Positions 8,096-17,354 are shown, counted from the stretch's first letter. The stretch: 64,000 nucleotides of DNA from Corallococcus macrosporus (GCF_017302985.1 NZ_JAFIMU010000002.1:372001-436000), one strand, 5' to 3'. Numbers and translations are program-made. Notes: generated by a model from the letters alone, not told the origin.

Positions 8096-8668
8096 ATGGC
8101 GAAAACCTTCGAAAAAGCCGTCACCGGCTTCAATCACAACATCAAGCACAAGGGGAAGGTCTACCACGTCCAGACCGAGGACTCGGGCGTCAACAACCCC
8201 CACATCATCACCCACCTGTTCGTGGGCGGGAACATCCTCGCGTCGAAGAAGACGTCCTACGCGGACATCCTCAACGCGGAGAACCTGGCGGAGGTCGTGC
8301 GCGAGTTGATGGAGGAGCAGCACAAGGAGATGCTGCGCAACCTCATCAACGGCGTGTACGACAACTACGAGTCCACGGTCCGTTCGTACCAGCCCGGCCA
8401 GCTCGCCACGGACGCGGAAGTGGCCGCGCAGCCGAAGCTGCCGCCGCAAGCGCCCGCGCAGCCGCGTCCGCCCACGCCGCCCCCGCCTCCCGCCGCCGCC
8501 TCCGGCTCGCACCTGCCTCCGGAAGTGGCCGCCGCGCGCGCCCTCAAGGAGAAGCCGCGCATCAACGAGGTGGGCGTGGAGACGCTCTTCGGAGAGGACC
8601 TCATCTCCGAGAAGAGCCTGGACGAGGTCATCCTCAGCTACCTGGCGAGCGAGGGCGAGCCCTCGTAG
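8096..8668 (+). CDS. Conserved protein of unknown function with a proline-rich linker
   Basis: 190 residues in three parts. A well-formed N-terminal domain (1-85) holds FNHNIKHKGKVYHVQTEDSG, HIITHLFVGGNILASKK and a helix-rich end. A Pro/Ala-rich linker spans about 105-145, and a short acidic C-terminal segment (150-190) contains ETLFGEDLISEKSLDEVILSYL. I do not recognise a named domain; the N-terminal block looks like a family kept in delta-type bacteria, but that is from memory. No signal peptide, so it is probably cytoplasmic. ATG at 8096 was chosen because the 16 residues upstream in frame look non-coding. It precedes ftsE by 87 bp and may share its transcript. Confidence 0.75.
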   Translation: MAKTFEKAVTGFNHNIKHKGKVYHVQTEDSGVNNPHIITHLFVGGNILASKKTSYADILNAENLAEVVRELMEEQHKEMLRNLINGVYDNYESTVRSYQPGQLATDAEVAAQPKLPPQAPAQPRPPTPPPPPAAASGSHLPPEVAAARALKEKPRINEVGVETLFGEDLISEKSLDEVILSYLASEGEPS

Positions 8669-8755
8669 TCCCCGCACCTGGAGCCGCGCCCGGCCCGTTC
8701 CTGGGCGGGCCCTGGGGGCGGTGGTACGCTCACCGGCAGCCCCTCGCTTCCGGTC

Positions 8756-9448
8756 ATGATCCAGTTCTTCCACGTCTACAAGGCGTATCCCGGCGATCCG
8801 CCGGTGTTGCAGGACATCAACCTGAACGTGGAGAAGGGCGAGTTCGTCTTCCTCACCGGCCCGTCCGGCGCGGGGAAGACGACGCTGCTCAAGCTCATCT
8901 TCTGCGGGGAGAAGGCCACCAAGGGTCAAATCCTGGTGGGCGGCAAGAACATCGCGCGCATCCGCGAGTCGGCCGTGCCGTACCTGCGCCGCAACATCGG
9001 CGTGGTGTTCCAGGACTTCAAGCTGCTGCCCCACCGCAGCGTCGCGGACAACGTGGGCTTCACGCTGGACGTGCTGGGCGTGCCCCGCGCGGAGGGCCGC
9101 GAGAAGGTGCACCGGATGCTCAAGCTGGTGGGGCTGGAGCACAAGGCGAACTCGCTGCCCCTGCGGCTGTCGGGTGGAGAGCAGCAGCGCGTCGTCATCG
9201 CGCGCGCGCTCGTGAATGATCCCACCATCCTCCTGGCGGACGAGCCCACGGGCAACCTGGACCCGGCGCTCACCGTCGAAATCATGGACCTGCTCACGGA
9301 CATCAACATCCGGGGCACCACGGTGATGGTGGCCACGCACGACGCCACGCTGCTGTCGCGCTACCAGAAGCGCACGGTGCGCCTGGAGCGCGGGCTCATC
9401 GTCTCCGACGAGGACGGCGTCAAGGCGGCGCGGCGGATGCTGGTATGA
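8756..9448 (+). CDS. ftsE: FtsE, cell-division ABC ATPase
   Basis: 230 residues with a complete ABC nucleotide-binding domain: Walker A GPSGAGKTT, Q-loop VFQDFKLLPHRSV, signature LSGGEQQRVVIARAL, Walker B ILLADEPTGNLD and switch histidine ATHD. The MIQFFHVYKAYPG opening and VVFQDFKLLP are typical of FtsE. FtsE pairs with FtsX at the division site and uses ATP to control periplasmic murein hydrolases. The stop overlaps the ftsX start (ATGA), and the EnvC-like partner is the third gene, so the whole signalling chain is encoded together. Confidence 0.96.
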   Translation: MIQFFHVYKAYPGDPPVLQDINLNVEKGEFVFLTGPSGAGKTTLLKLIFCGEKATKGQILVGGKNIARIRESAVPYLRRNIGVVFQDFKLLPHRSVADNVGFTLDVLGVPRAEGREKVHRMLKLVGLEHKANSLPLRLSGGEQQRVVIARALVNDPTILLADEPTGNLDPALTVEIMDLLTDINIRGTTVMVATHDATLLSRYQKRTVRLERGLIVSDEDGVKAARRMLV

Positions 9449-10347
9449 GCGTGCTGTCGAAGGCGGCCTACTTCTGGCGCTCGGCGGCCGGGGGGCTGAA
9501 GCACGCGCCCTTCGTGCACTTCATCGCCGTCTCCACCATCGCCATCGCGCTGTTCGCGGCGGGGCTGGCGCGCGGCGCGTCGCACGTGGTGGACAACCTG
9601 CTCGCGTCGCTGGGCGGCGAGGTGGAGGTGACGCTCTACCTGGCGCCGCAGCTGGGCGAGGACGAGGTGCACGGCGTGCACACGCGCGTGGTGGAGCTCT
9701 CCCACGGCGAGGTGACGGTGGTGCCGCCGGAAGCGGCGCTCAAGCGGCTCAAGCAGGAGCTGGGCGACCTGGGCGAGGCGCTGTCGGAGCTGCCGGAGAA
9801 CCCGCTGCCCGCGACGCTGGAGCTGCGCGTGCCGGAGGCGCGCCGGTCTCCCGCGGCGCTGGCGGCCCTGGCGAAGGAGCTGCGCGCGCTGCCCGGAGTC
9901 ACCGGCGTGGACTACGGCGAGGCCGCGGTGGAGCGGCTGTCCGCCATCGCCCGCGCGCTGAGCTTCGGCGCGCTGGTGGCGCTGGTGGTGGTGCTGGGGA
10001 CGACCGTCGTCATCGTGGCGGCGACGCTGCAACTGGCCATCTACTCGCGGCGCGAGGAGATTGAAATCCAGAAGCTGGTGGGCGCCACCGACCGCTTCGT
10101 GAAGGCGCCGTTCCTCCTGGAGGGGCTGCTGCAGGGGCTGCTGGGCGCGCTGGTGGCGGTGGGCGGGCTGTGGCTGTTCGGCCGGCTGCTGGGGCCCACG
10201 CTGGGGTCGCTGTTCGCGTTCCTCCTGGGGCCGGGCGTGGCCGCGCCGTGGGTGGAGACGCGCACCGCGGTGGAGCTGCTGGTGGCCGGCTGCGCCCTGG
10301 GCCTGGGCGGCAGCTTCGTCGCGGTGGGGCGCTTCCTGCGCGTATGA
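9445..10347 (+). CDS. ftsX: FtsX, cell-division ABC permease
   Basis: 300 residues with the FtsX/MacB-type layout. One N-terminal helix (about 28-48, VHFIAVSTIAIALFAAGLA) is followed by a periplasmic extracellular domain (about 50-170, VEVTLYLAPQL). Three C-terminal helices come next, with REEIEIQKLVGATDRFVKAPFLLEG as the coupling segment to FtsE. The protein transmits ATPase-driven shape changes of FtsE across the membrane to the hydrolase activator encoded next. It overlaps ftsE by 4 bp, and the EnvC-like gene starts on its stop codon. Confidence 0.95.
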   Translation: MSVLSKAAYFWRSAAGGLKHAPFVHFIAVSTIAIALFAAGLARGASHVVDNLLASLGGEVEVTLYLAPQLGEDEVHGVHTRVVELSHGEVTVVPPEAALKRLKQELGDLGEALSELPENPLPATLELRVPEARRSPAALAALAKELRALPGVTGVDYGEAAVERLSAIARALSFGALVALVVVLGTTVVIVAATLQLAIYSRREEIEIQKLVGATDRFVKAPFLLEGLLQGLLGALVAVGGLWLFGRLLGPTLGSLFAFLLGPGVAAPWVETRTAVELLVAGCALGLGGSFVAVGRFLRV

Positions 10348-11480
10348 GGCGGCTCGTCTGGCTCATGGCGCTCCTGGGCGCGACCGCCGCGCTCGCCCAG
10401 CAGGACGAGGAGGCGGAGCGCGCGGCCATCCGTGAGAAGCTGGCCGCGCAGCGCGCCACGCTCGCGCTGGTGGAGGCGAAGAAGCTCTCCGTGCTGGAGG
10501 GCATGGAGCTGATGGAGGACATGGCCGCCTTCTCCCGCCGCCGCGTGCGCGCGCTGGAAGGAGACCTGAACCTCTTCCGCCGCCGCGTGGCGCTCGCCGA
10601 GCGTGAGGAGGCCGTGCTGCGCGAAGCCCTGCGCGCCCAGCTTCGCCGGCTGTCCCCGCGCCTGCGCACCCTGTACCGGCTCCAGCGCCGCCGGCCGCTG
10701 GAGGTCCTGCTGTCCGCGGACGACTTCGCCGCGCTCATGTGGCGGGCCCGCGCGCTGGAGGCCAGCATGGCGGGCGACCTGGAACTGCTGCGCACCGTGC
10801 AGCACGTGGCGACCCTCCAGCGCCAGGCGACGCTGGAGCTGAAGCGGCTGCACACCTCGCTGTCGCAGCGCGTGGCCTTCCTCCAGCAACAGTCGAAGCA
10901 GGCCCAGGCCCAGCAGGAGGCGCTGGAGGAGGTCGTCGGGAAGCTGGCTGGCGAGGCGGAGCTGGCGAAGCGTGCCGTGCGCGAGCTGGAGGGCGCGGAC
11001 GCGGAGCTCACCCGCATGCTGGCGGACCTGCATGAAGCCCCCGCGACGAGCGGCTTCGGCGCGCTGAAGGGCAAGCTGCCCCGGCCCGTGGCGGGCATCG
11101 TGGAGGTGGGCTTCGGCCGCGTGGTGAACCCGCGCTTCAACACCGTCACCGTGCAGAAGGGCGTGGACATCCGCGCCGCCGCGGGCACCCCGGTGCATGC
11201 CGTCGCCGAGGGCACCGTCGTCTACGCGGGCTGGCTGCGCGGCTACGGCAACCTGCTCATCGTCGACCACGGCGATGACTTCCACACCCTGGTGGCCCAC
11301 CTCTCCACCATCGCCGTCGCCGTGGGCGCCCGCGTGGCCCCGGGCGACGTGGTGGGGGAGGTGGGCGACACCGGCTCCCTCAAGGGCGCCTACCTCTACT
11401 TCGAGGTCCGCCGCGCCGGGCAGGCCGTCGACCCGGCGCCCTGGCTGGCGCCCGCCACCGCCGCCGCCGGGACGCCCTGA
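10344..11480 (+). CDS. EnvC-like murein hydrolase activator with LytM/M23 domain
   Basis: 378 residues: a signal peptide (about 1-19, ending ALAQ), a long coiled coil (about 20-235, rich in Arg/Leu/Glu heptads) and a C-terminal LytM/M23 domain (about 250-370). In LytM enzymes the zinc site is H-x3-D plus H-x-H. Here the first histidine position reads VQKGVDIR, so the metal ligand is replaced by Gln, while VAHLS keeps one later His. The domain is therefore probably non-catalytic and works as an activator, as known for EnvC. It starts on the ftsX stop codon (ATGA), which fits a periplasmic partner whose coiled coil is regulated by FtsEX. Confidence 0.9.
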   Translation: MRRLVWLMALLGATAALAQQDEEAERAAIREKLAAQRATLALVEAKKLSVLEGMELMEDMAAFSRRRVRALEGDLNLFRRRVALAEREEAVLREALRAQLRRLSPRLRTLYRLQRRRPLEVLLSADDFAALMWRARALEASMAGDLELLRTVQHVATLQRQATLELKRLHTSLSQRVAFLQQQSKQAQAQQEALEEVVGKLAGEAELAKRAVRELEGADAELTRMLADLHEAPATSGFGALKGKLPRPVAGIVEVGFGRVVNPRFNTVTVQKGVDIRAAAGTPVHAVAEGTVVYAGWLRGYGNLLIVDHGDDFHTLVAHLSTIAVAVGARVAPGDVVGEVGDTGSLKGAYLYFEVRRAGQAVDPAPWLAPATAAAGTP

Positions 11481-11568
11481 CTCTGTCTGCTTTGATGCGC
11501 TGCGTCCAAGACGCGGAGGCATTAAAAGGTGCAGGGCAGCGGTCGTTGGTGAGGAAGGAGCCCCGCGC

Positions 11569-12429
11569 GTGGACCTGATGGGTGGGATGCAGAAGGCGAT
11601 GCGCCGTGTGCTGGTGGCGCGTGGCGTGGTGTCGGAGACGGTGACTGTCGGCGGTCAGGCGGTGCACCACTACGCGCTGGAGGGGCAGGGCAAGGGCCCG
11701 CCGGTGGTACTGGTGCACGGGCTGGGCGGCTCCGCCAACGGCTTCGGGCGCACGTTCTTCGGGCTGTCGAAGCGCTTCTCCCGCGTGCTCGCGCCGGACC
11801 TGCCGGGCCACGGCTTCTCCGGCGAGTACTGCGGCGGCCCCACCTGCGTGTCGAACCAGTTCGACGTGCTGCGCGCCTACTTCCGCGACGTGGTGAAGAC
11901 GCCCGCCGTCGTGGTGGGCAACTCGCTGGGCGGGGCCATGGCCGTCAACCTGGCCTCCGAGCATCCGGCCCTGGTGAAGGCGCTCGCGCTGGTGGCTCCC
12001 GCGGGCGCGGAGCTGACGCCGGACGCGCTGGCGGCGCTCCTGGGCCACTTCGCGGTGAAGTCGAACGCGGACGTGCGCGCCCTGACGAAGCGCCTCTTCC
12101 ACCGTCCGCCGTGGGCGGCGATGCTGCTCGCGTCGGAGCTGCGCAAGTTCTACACGACGCCCACGGTGCAGGCGCTCGCGGCGGATGCGCTCGCGACGCA
12201 GGCGAGCATCGCGCCCCAGGCGGTGCGGGACTTGAAGATGCCGGTGCTCTTCCTCTGGGGCGGCAGCGAGCGGCTCCTGCCCCCGGAGATATTGGCCTGG
12301 TACCGGCAGCACCTGCCCGCCCAGGCGGAGGTGCACGTGGTGGAGGGCTTTGGCCACGTGCCGCAGATGGAGCGGCCGGACGCGTTCGTGTCCCACCTGG
12401 TGGGCTTCGCGGACCGGGCGGGCCTCTAA
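11569..12429 (+). CDS. Alpha/beta-hydrolase fold protein
   Basis: 286 residues. The nucleophile elbow is GNSLGGAM; the oxyanion region is VVLVHGLGGSANGFGRTF; an acid candidate lies near LFLWGGSERLLPPE; and the catalytic His is in EGFGHVPQMERP, so a full Ser-Asp/Glu-His triad is available. No signal peptide is obvious, so it is probably cytoplasmic. The sequence resembles the broad lipase/epoxide-hydrolase/dienelactone group and the substrate cannot be told. GTG at 11569 was chosen because GAGGAAGGAG ends eight bases upstream; an ATG at 11578 is the alternative. It stands alone between the FtsEX operon and the S41 protease. Confidence 0.85.
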   Translation: MDLMGGMQKAMRRVLVARGVVSETVTVGGQAVHHYALEGQGKGPPVVLVHGLGGSANGFGRTFFGLSKRFSRVLAPDLPGHGFSGEYCGGPTCVSNQFDVLRAYFRDVVKTPAVVVGNSLGGAMAVNLASEHPALVKALALVAPAGAELTPDALAALLGHFAVKSNADVRALTKRLFHRPPWAAMLLASELRKFYTTPTVQALAADALATQASIAPQAVRDLKMPVLFLWGGSERLLPPEILAWYRQHLPAQAEVHVVEGFGHVPQMERPDAFVSHLVGFADRAGL

Positions 12430-12513
12430 GGGCGGGAATCGTCCGGCGGGCCGGGTGTAGACTCGGGGGACTTGCGACGGCCCCTCTCACCCGACCCCCA
12501 AGGACGCGCTCCC

Positions 12514-13860
12514 GTGACCCGTTTCCCGAAGCCGTGGCGCATGGGACTCGCCGCGCTCCTCCTGTGGAGCGGGCCCGCGTTCGCGCAGAAGCCCGCGGGC
12601 GCGGCCGGCCGGGAGGAGTCCGCGTACCGCCAGCTGGAGCTGTTCGCGCGGGTGCTCTCCTACGTGGAGAACAACTACGTGGAGCCCGTGGACCGGAAGA
12701 CGCTCATCCAGGGCGCCATCCAGGGGATGCTCGACACGCTGGATCCGCACACCGTCTACATGCCCCCGGAGCTCTTCCGGGAGATGAAGATCGACACGTC
12801 CGGCGAGTTCGGCGGCCTGGGCATCGAAATCGCGCGCAAGGGCGACCGGCTGGTGGTGGTGGCGCCCATCGACGACACGCCCGCCGCGCGCGCCGGCATC
12901 AAGGCCGGGGACGAGCTGCTCGCCATCGACGGGGAGAGCACCCAGGGCATGGACCTGGGCCGCGCGCTCCAGAAGATGCGCGGGCCCGCGGGCGGCCGCG
13001 TGCTGCTCACGCTCATGCGCGCGGGCTTCAACGCCCCCCGGGAGCTGGCCATCCTGCGCGACCACATCCGCATCGTGTCCGTGGAGGGCGCGCTCTACGA
13101 CGGCATCGGTCACGTGAAGGTGAAGAACTTCCAGGACCGCACGGACGTGTCGCTGAAGAAGGAGCTGGACCGGCTGCGCGCGCTCAACGGCGGCAGGGAG
13201 CTGGACGGCGTGGTGCTGGACCTGCGCAACAACCCCGGCGGCCTGTTGGATCAGGCCGTGGCCATGAGCGACCGCTTCCTGCCGGGCAACCTGCCCATCG
13301 TGTCCACGCGCGGGCGCGACGGCCGCAACGCCTCCGAGGAGAAGAGCCGCGACCGCGACACGGAGAAGGACTACCCGCTGGTGGTGCTGGTCAACGCGGG
13401 CAGCGCCTCCGCGTCCGAAATCGTCGCCGGCGCGCTCCAGGACCACGGCCGCGCGGTCATCATGGGCACGCAGACCTTCGGCAAGGGCAGCGTGCAGACC
13501 ATCATCGAGCTGGAGGACGGCTCCGGCCTGAAGCTCACCATCGCGCGCTACTACACGCCCAAGGGCCGCAGCATCCAGGAGAAGGGCATCACCCCGGACT
13601 TTCTCGTGCCGGAGGATTCCTCCGGGAAGACGGGAAGCGACGCGCCCCGGGAGAAGGACCTGCGGCGCCACTTCAAGGCGGAGCCCTCGCAGGCGACGTC
13701 GGAGGTCGCCGCGCCGCCGCGCACCCTGCCCGCGAACCTGAAGGACTGGGCGGTGACGGCGAAGCTCGCGGATCCACAGCTCAAGGTGGCGCTCAACTAT
13801 CTCCATGGGTTGGCGGCAGGACCCGCGTCCCGGTCCTCCGGGAGCACCGCGGGTCGCTGA
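12514..13860 (+). CDS. S41-family C-terminal processing protease (CtpA/Prc-like)
   Basis: 448 residues: a signal peptide (about 1-27, ending AFAQ), an N-terminal helical part, a PDZ domain (about 95-175, SGEFGGLGIEIARKGDRLVV) and a tail-specific protease domain. The Ser/Lys dyad is Ser299 in NAGSASASE and Lys324 in TFGKGSVQT, with the 25-residue spacing of the family. The enzyme should cleave periplasmic proteins at their C-termini. GTG 12514 was preferred to an upstream TTG (12472) because it follows AAGGA and begins the signal peptide directly. The C-terminal 90 residues past DFLVPED are charged and variable. Confidence 0.92.
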   Translation: MTRFPKPWRMGLAALLLWSGPAFAQKPAGAAGREESAYRQLELFARVLSYVENNYVEPVDRKTLIQGAIQGMLDTLDPHTVYMPPELFREMKIDTSGEFGGLGIEIARKGDRLVVVAPIDDTPAARAGIKAGDELLAIDGESTQGMDLGRALQKMRGPAGGRVLLTLMRAGFNAPRELAILRDHIRIVSVEGALYDGIGHVKVKNFQDRTDVSLKKELDRLRALNGGRELDGVVLDLRNNPGGLLDQAVAMSDRFLPGNLPIVSTRGRDGRNASEEKSRDRDTEKDYPLVVLVNAGSASASEIVAGALQDHGRAVIMGTQTFGKGSVQTIIELEDGSGLKLTIARYYTPKGRSIQEKGITPDFLVPEDSSGKTGSDAPREKDLRRHFKAEPSQATSEVAAPPRTLPANLKDWAVTAKLADPQLKVALNYLHGLAAGPASRSSGSTAGR

Positions 13861-13927
13861 AACCCCCTTTCGAGGTGGCGTTCCGCCTCGCAGTGCGTGT
13901 AATGCGCACAGCAACGAGGGAGACCGG

Positions 13928-15811
13928 ATGCGACGTCCTTTCAATCGCGCGCTGCACGCGACGCTCAGTGGCTGGCTGGTGGGAATGCTGGCCGTGGGCC
14001 CCGCCGCCGCGCAGCAGCAACACGTATCGCTGCGGCTGATGCCGCGAACGCTGCCGGCGGCGGCGGGCCCCCGCGTGGCGGTGGTGGCCATTCCCGTGGA
14101 TGCCTCGCTGGAGGGGGAGGCGCTGGCGCTGGCGCACTGGGCCGAGCAGGCCGTGGCCCGCTCCGGGCGCCTGGAGCTGGTGCGCCTGACGGACGCGCTG
14201 GACGCCCAGGGCGCGAGCGCGCGCCAGGCGAAGGCGGTGGAGGGCAACGCCGCGTTCAAGGACGGCGCGAAGGCGTACGACGAGCTGGACACCGTGAAGG
14301 CGCTCCAGAGCTTCGACAAGGCCGTGAAGGACTACGAGCAGGCGGACCTGTCGCGCGCGTTCCCGCTCTTGAGCCGCGCGCGGGTGATGAAGGCCGCGAC
14401 GCAGGTGGCCAACGGGGAGAACAAGGCCGCGGAGCTGGAGATGCGTGGCGTGCTCGCGGTGGATCCGCGCGCGACGTTCAACCCCAACTACTTCCCCCCG
14501 GAAGAAGTGGCGTTCGTGGAGAAGGAGCGCAAGGCGCAACTGGAGGGCGCGCAGGCGACCCTGTCGGTGCGCACGCAGCCCGTCGTCGCGCAGGTGTTCG
14601 TGGACGGGACCTACCGGGGCGTGTCCCCGCTGTCGCTCACCGGCCTGACGCGCGCGGACCACTACGTGACGCTGGTGGCGCCGGGCTACGCGGTGACGGA
14701 AGGCCGGGCGCGCGAGGGCGAGTCCTCCTTCACGCTCACGAAGCTGCCGGTGCAGCAGCGCTACGCCGCGCTCGTGGAGCGCATCGCGAAGAACCCCGAC
14801 GATGACGAGCGCGACAAGGCGCTGCAGGAGCTGGGCGCGCTCGCGGGCGTGCCGCAGGTGCTGGCGCTGGTGGTGCGCGGCGGCCCTGGCAACGCGCCCT
14901 TGAGCGTCACCGGCCTGCGCATGGACGTGGCGGATGGCCACAACCAGGCGTACGCCCTGGGCCAGGTGCCGCGCGGCGACGCGATGGCCACGGGCTCGGA
15001 AGCGCTCCTGACGGGGCTCGTCGCCCAGGACGCGGCGCGCGTCGACGGCAAGCCGGTGAAGCACTTCGCCAGCGGCGGGGGCGTGAGCCGCCGCACCGCG
15101 GGCTACGTGCTGCTGGCCACGGGCGTGGCGCTCCTGGCGGGCGGCATCTACTTCGGCCTGGAGGCCTCCTCCAAGTCGGACGCGTTCAAGACCGCGCCGC
15201 AGGGCAGCACGCGCGCGGAGGACCTGAAGAGCACCGGCAAGACGTACGCACTGGTGGCGGACATCGGCGTGCTGGCGGGCCTGGTGTCGGCGGGCGCCGG
15301 CAGCTACCTGGCGTTCTACAAGAAGGGTGGGGGCTCGTCGTCCAGCGCCCCCGCGAGCACGCCCTCCGAGCGCGCCGCGCCGGCCCGTGAAGAGAAGCCC
15401 ATGAAGGAGGCGCTGCCCATGCCGCCGCCTCCGCCCCCCGCCAAGACGGAGCCCGCCCCCAAGGCGAACGCCACGTCCACGCCGCCGGCCCCCGAGCCGG
15501 CCCCGGCGAACACGCCCCCGCCGGCCGCCTTCGAGCCGCCCCCGCAGGCCCCGCCCCCTCCGCCCGCGAAGAAGATGACGCGCAAGGAGCGCGAGGCCGA
15601 GGCCCGGCGCCAGCGTGAAGAGGCGGCCCGCCTCAAGCGCGAGGAGGAGCAGCGCAAGAAGGACGAGGAGGCGCGGCGCAAGCAGGAGGAAGAGGCGAAG
15701 CGCAAGGCGGACGAGGAGGCGAAGCGCAAGGCGGAGGAAGACGCCCGGCGCAAGCGCGAGGAAGAGAAGAAGCGTCCCAAGCTCGACGAAGACGATCTCC
15801 GGAACTACTAG
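13928..15811 (+). CDS. PEGA-domain envelope protein with proline-rich and Lys/Glu coiled-coil tail
   Basis: 627 residues. A signal peptide (about 1-29, ending AAAQ) is followed by an alpha-helical region with TPR-like character (about 90-200). A PEGA-like domain covers about 215-275 (TLSVRTQPVVAQVFVDGTYRGVSPLSL). Two hydrophobic helices lie near 390-415 and 440-460, then a PPPPP-rich stretch, and finally about 80 residues of KR/E repeats (REEAARLKREEEQRKK). The pattern suggests a membrane-anchored scaffold with a charged tail. I know no specific function. The following lipoprotein gene begins 2 bp after its stop, so the two form an operon. The charged repeat tail could also be confused with TolA-like helices. 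Confidence 0.8.
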   Translation: MRRPFNRALHATLSGWLVGMLAVGPAAAQQQHVSLRLMPRTLPAAAGPRVAVVAIPVDASLEGEALALAHWAEQAVARSGRLELVRLTDALDAQGASARQAKAVEGNAAFKDGAKAYDELDTVKALQSFDKAVKDYEQADLSRAFPLLSRARVMKAATQVANGENKAAELEMRGVLAVDPRATFNPNYFPPEEVAFVEKERKAQLEGAQATLSVRTQPVVAQVFVDGTYRGVSPLSLTGLTRADHYVTLVAPGYAVTEGRAREGESSFTLTKLPVQQRYAALVERIAKNPDDDERDKALQELGALAGVPQVLALVVRGGPGNAPLSVTGLRMDVADGHNQAYALGQVPRGDAMATGSEALLTGLVAQDAARVDGKPVKHFASGGGVSRRTAGYVLLATGVALLAGGIYFGLEASSKSDAFKTAPQGSTRAEDLKSTGKTYALVADIGVLAGLVSAGAGSYLAFYKKGGGSSSSAPASTPSERAAPAREEKPMKEALPMPPPPPPAKTEPAPKANATSTPPAPEPAPANTPPPAAFEPPPQAPPPPPAKKMTRKEREAEARRQREEAARLKREEEQRKKDEEARRKQEEEAKRKADEEAKRKAEEDARRKREEEKKRPKLDEDDLRNY

Positions 15812-15813
15812 CC

Positions 15814-16131
15814 ATGCGCCGCCTTTCATCGCTCATCGTTCCCTCGGCCCTGGTCCTGGGACTGTCCGCCTGCAGCCTGCTCGTCGACTTCGACCCCGAG
15901 GGGCAGCCGTGTGACCGCGGCCAGTGCCTGGAGGGCTACGTCTGCCGCGACGAGGTCTGCGTCTCCGACGACGGCACCCCGGCCGGTGACGCCGGCACCA
16001 CCGACGCCGGCACCAGCGACGCGGGCACGTCCGACGCCGGCGCCACCGACGCCGGTGACGGCGCGGACGCCGGCCTCACGGATGGCGGTCTGTCGCCCGA
16101 CGCCGGCCTCGGCACCCGCGACGGGGGCTGA
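15814..16131 (+). CDS. Small lipoprotein with Thr-Asp-Ala-Gly repeats
   Basis: 105 residues. A lipobox LSAC (Cys20) gives a lipid-anchored N-terminus. A short cysteine-containing segment (PCDRGQCLEGYVCRDEVC) follows, with spacing that suggests two disulfides. The remainder is a DAG/TDAGTSDAG repeat tail, a low-complexity style common in secreted myxobacterial proteins. No function is recognisable. It starts 2 bp after the PEGA gene. Confidence 0.75.
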   Translation: MRRLSSLIVPSALVLGLSACSLLVDFDPEGQPCDRGQCLEGYVCRDEVCVSDDGTPAGDAGTTDAGTSDAGTSDAGATDAGDGADAGLTDGGLSPDAGLGTRDGG

Positions 16132-16385
16132 GGTCCCCAGGCCGGTTCCACCGCCGCGCCTTGAGGCCCCTGTCTCCCGGGGCCCGGGGCGCGGCGCCCT
16201 GTAAACACTCCCGCACGTGGCCGCCGGGCCGCGCCGTGTCCCCGCGGACACGGCTGCCTGCCCTCGGGCGCCAGCGCGAAACCCCTGTCATTCCAGTCAC
16301 TTGCACGCGACGTCCGCGCCGGGGACCACGGCCGGTGCGTGGCATCATCCGTGCTCTGAGGCGGGCCCAAGGAGGCATCAACGAC

Positions 16386-17354
16386 ATGGGCAAGCGCGTG
16401 GGAGTGCTGATGGGCGGGTGGGGCGAGGAGCGGGAGATTTCGCTCAAGACGGGGGAGGCCGTGGTGGCGGCCCTGGAGACCCTGGGGCACACCGTCACCC
16501 GCGTCTTCGCGGGCCCGGGCCTGGACCGGGCGCTGCGCGCGGCCGACATCGAGGTGGCCTTCCTCGCGCTGCACGGCCGCATGGGCGAGGACGGCCGCGT
16601 GCAGGGCCTGCTGGAGCTGCTGGAGATTCCGTACACCGGCTCCGGCGTGCTGGCCTCCGCGCTGGCCATGGACAAGCCCATGGCGAAGAAGCTCTTCCAG
16701 CTGCACAACCTGGCCACGCCCCGGGGCTACCGGGTGGGCCGCGAGGACGCGGAGCGCGCGCTGGAGCTGCACGGCGACAGCGGCTTTCCCTGCGTGGTGA
16801 AGCCCGCGAAGGGCGGCTCCTCCGTGGGCCTGTCCGTGGTGCACGACGCCGGGGCGCTGGTGCCCGCGGTGGCCCAGGCGTGCCGCTTCGGCGGCGAGGC
16901 CCTGGTGGAGCGCTTCGTGAAGGGCCAGGAGGTGACGGTGGGCATCCTGGGCGACAGCGTGCTGGGCAGCTGCGAGGTGGCCTTCCCGCGCGAGGGCTTC
17001 GACTACGACGCCAAGTACAAGAACGGCGGCGCCCAGTACTTCCTCCCGCCCCGCCTGTCCGACACCCGCCGCGTCAACGTGGAGACGCTCGCGCTCGCGG
17101 CGTACCGCGCCCTGGGCTGCCGGGGCTACGGCCGCGTGGACCTGCTCTGCTCGGACACGGAGAACGACGTGGTGCTGGAGGTGAACACCCTGCCGGGCTT
17201 CACCCCCACCAGCCTCCTGCCGAAGATCGCCGCCCGCGCCGGCCTGGACTTCCCGGCGCTGGTGCAGGGCGTGCTCGACCGCGCCACCCGCGACGAGTCC
17301 CACGTCGCCGAGGGCGTCCCCGCCGCGCCCGTGCCCCTGCGAATCGCCCGCTAG
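16386..17354 (+). CDS. ddl: D-alanine--D-alanine ligase
   Basis: 322 residues, ATP-grasp. VGVLMGGWGEEREISLKTG and FLALHGRMGEDG at the N-terminus are Ddl signatures. YTGSGVLASALAMDKPMAKKLF, VVKPAKGGSSVGLSVV, the EVTVGILGD segment and ending VLEVNTLPGFTPTSLLPK complete the ATP-, Mg- and substrate-binding elements. It joins two D-alanines for the peptidoglycan pentapeptide in the cytoplasm. ATG 16386 places the first strand at the residue expected for the family; the long upstream open frame is non-coding. It stands alone with 254 bp free upstream. Confidence 0.96.
   Translation: MGKRVGVLMGGWGEEREISLKTGEAVVAALETLGHTVTRVFAGPGLDRALRAADIEVAFLALHGRMGEDGRVQGLLELLEIPYTGSGVLASALAMDKPMAKKLFQLHNLATPRGYRVGREDAERALELHGDSGFPCVVKPAKGGSSVGLSVVHDAGALVPAVAQACRFGGEALVERFVKGQEVTVGILGDSVLGSCEVAFPREGFDYDAKYKNGGAQYFLPPRLSDTRRVNVETLALAAYRALGCRGYGRVDLLCSDTENDVVLEVNTLPGFTPTSLLPKIAARAGLDFPALVQGVLDRATRDESHVAEGVPAAPVPLRIAR

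Noticed and set aside
12111-14039. 642-codon plus-strand frame over the alpha/beta hydrolase end and the S41 protease
   Set aside because: Alternative frame of real genes, Ala/Arg/Gly-rich with no motif.
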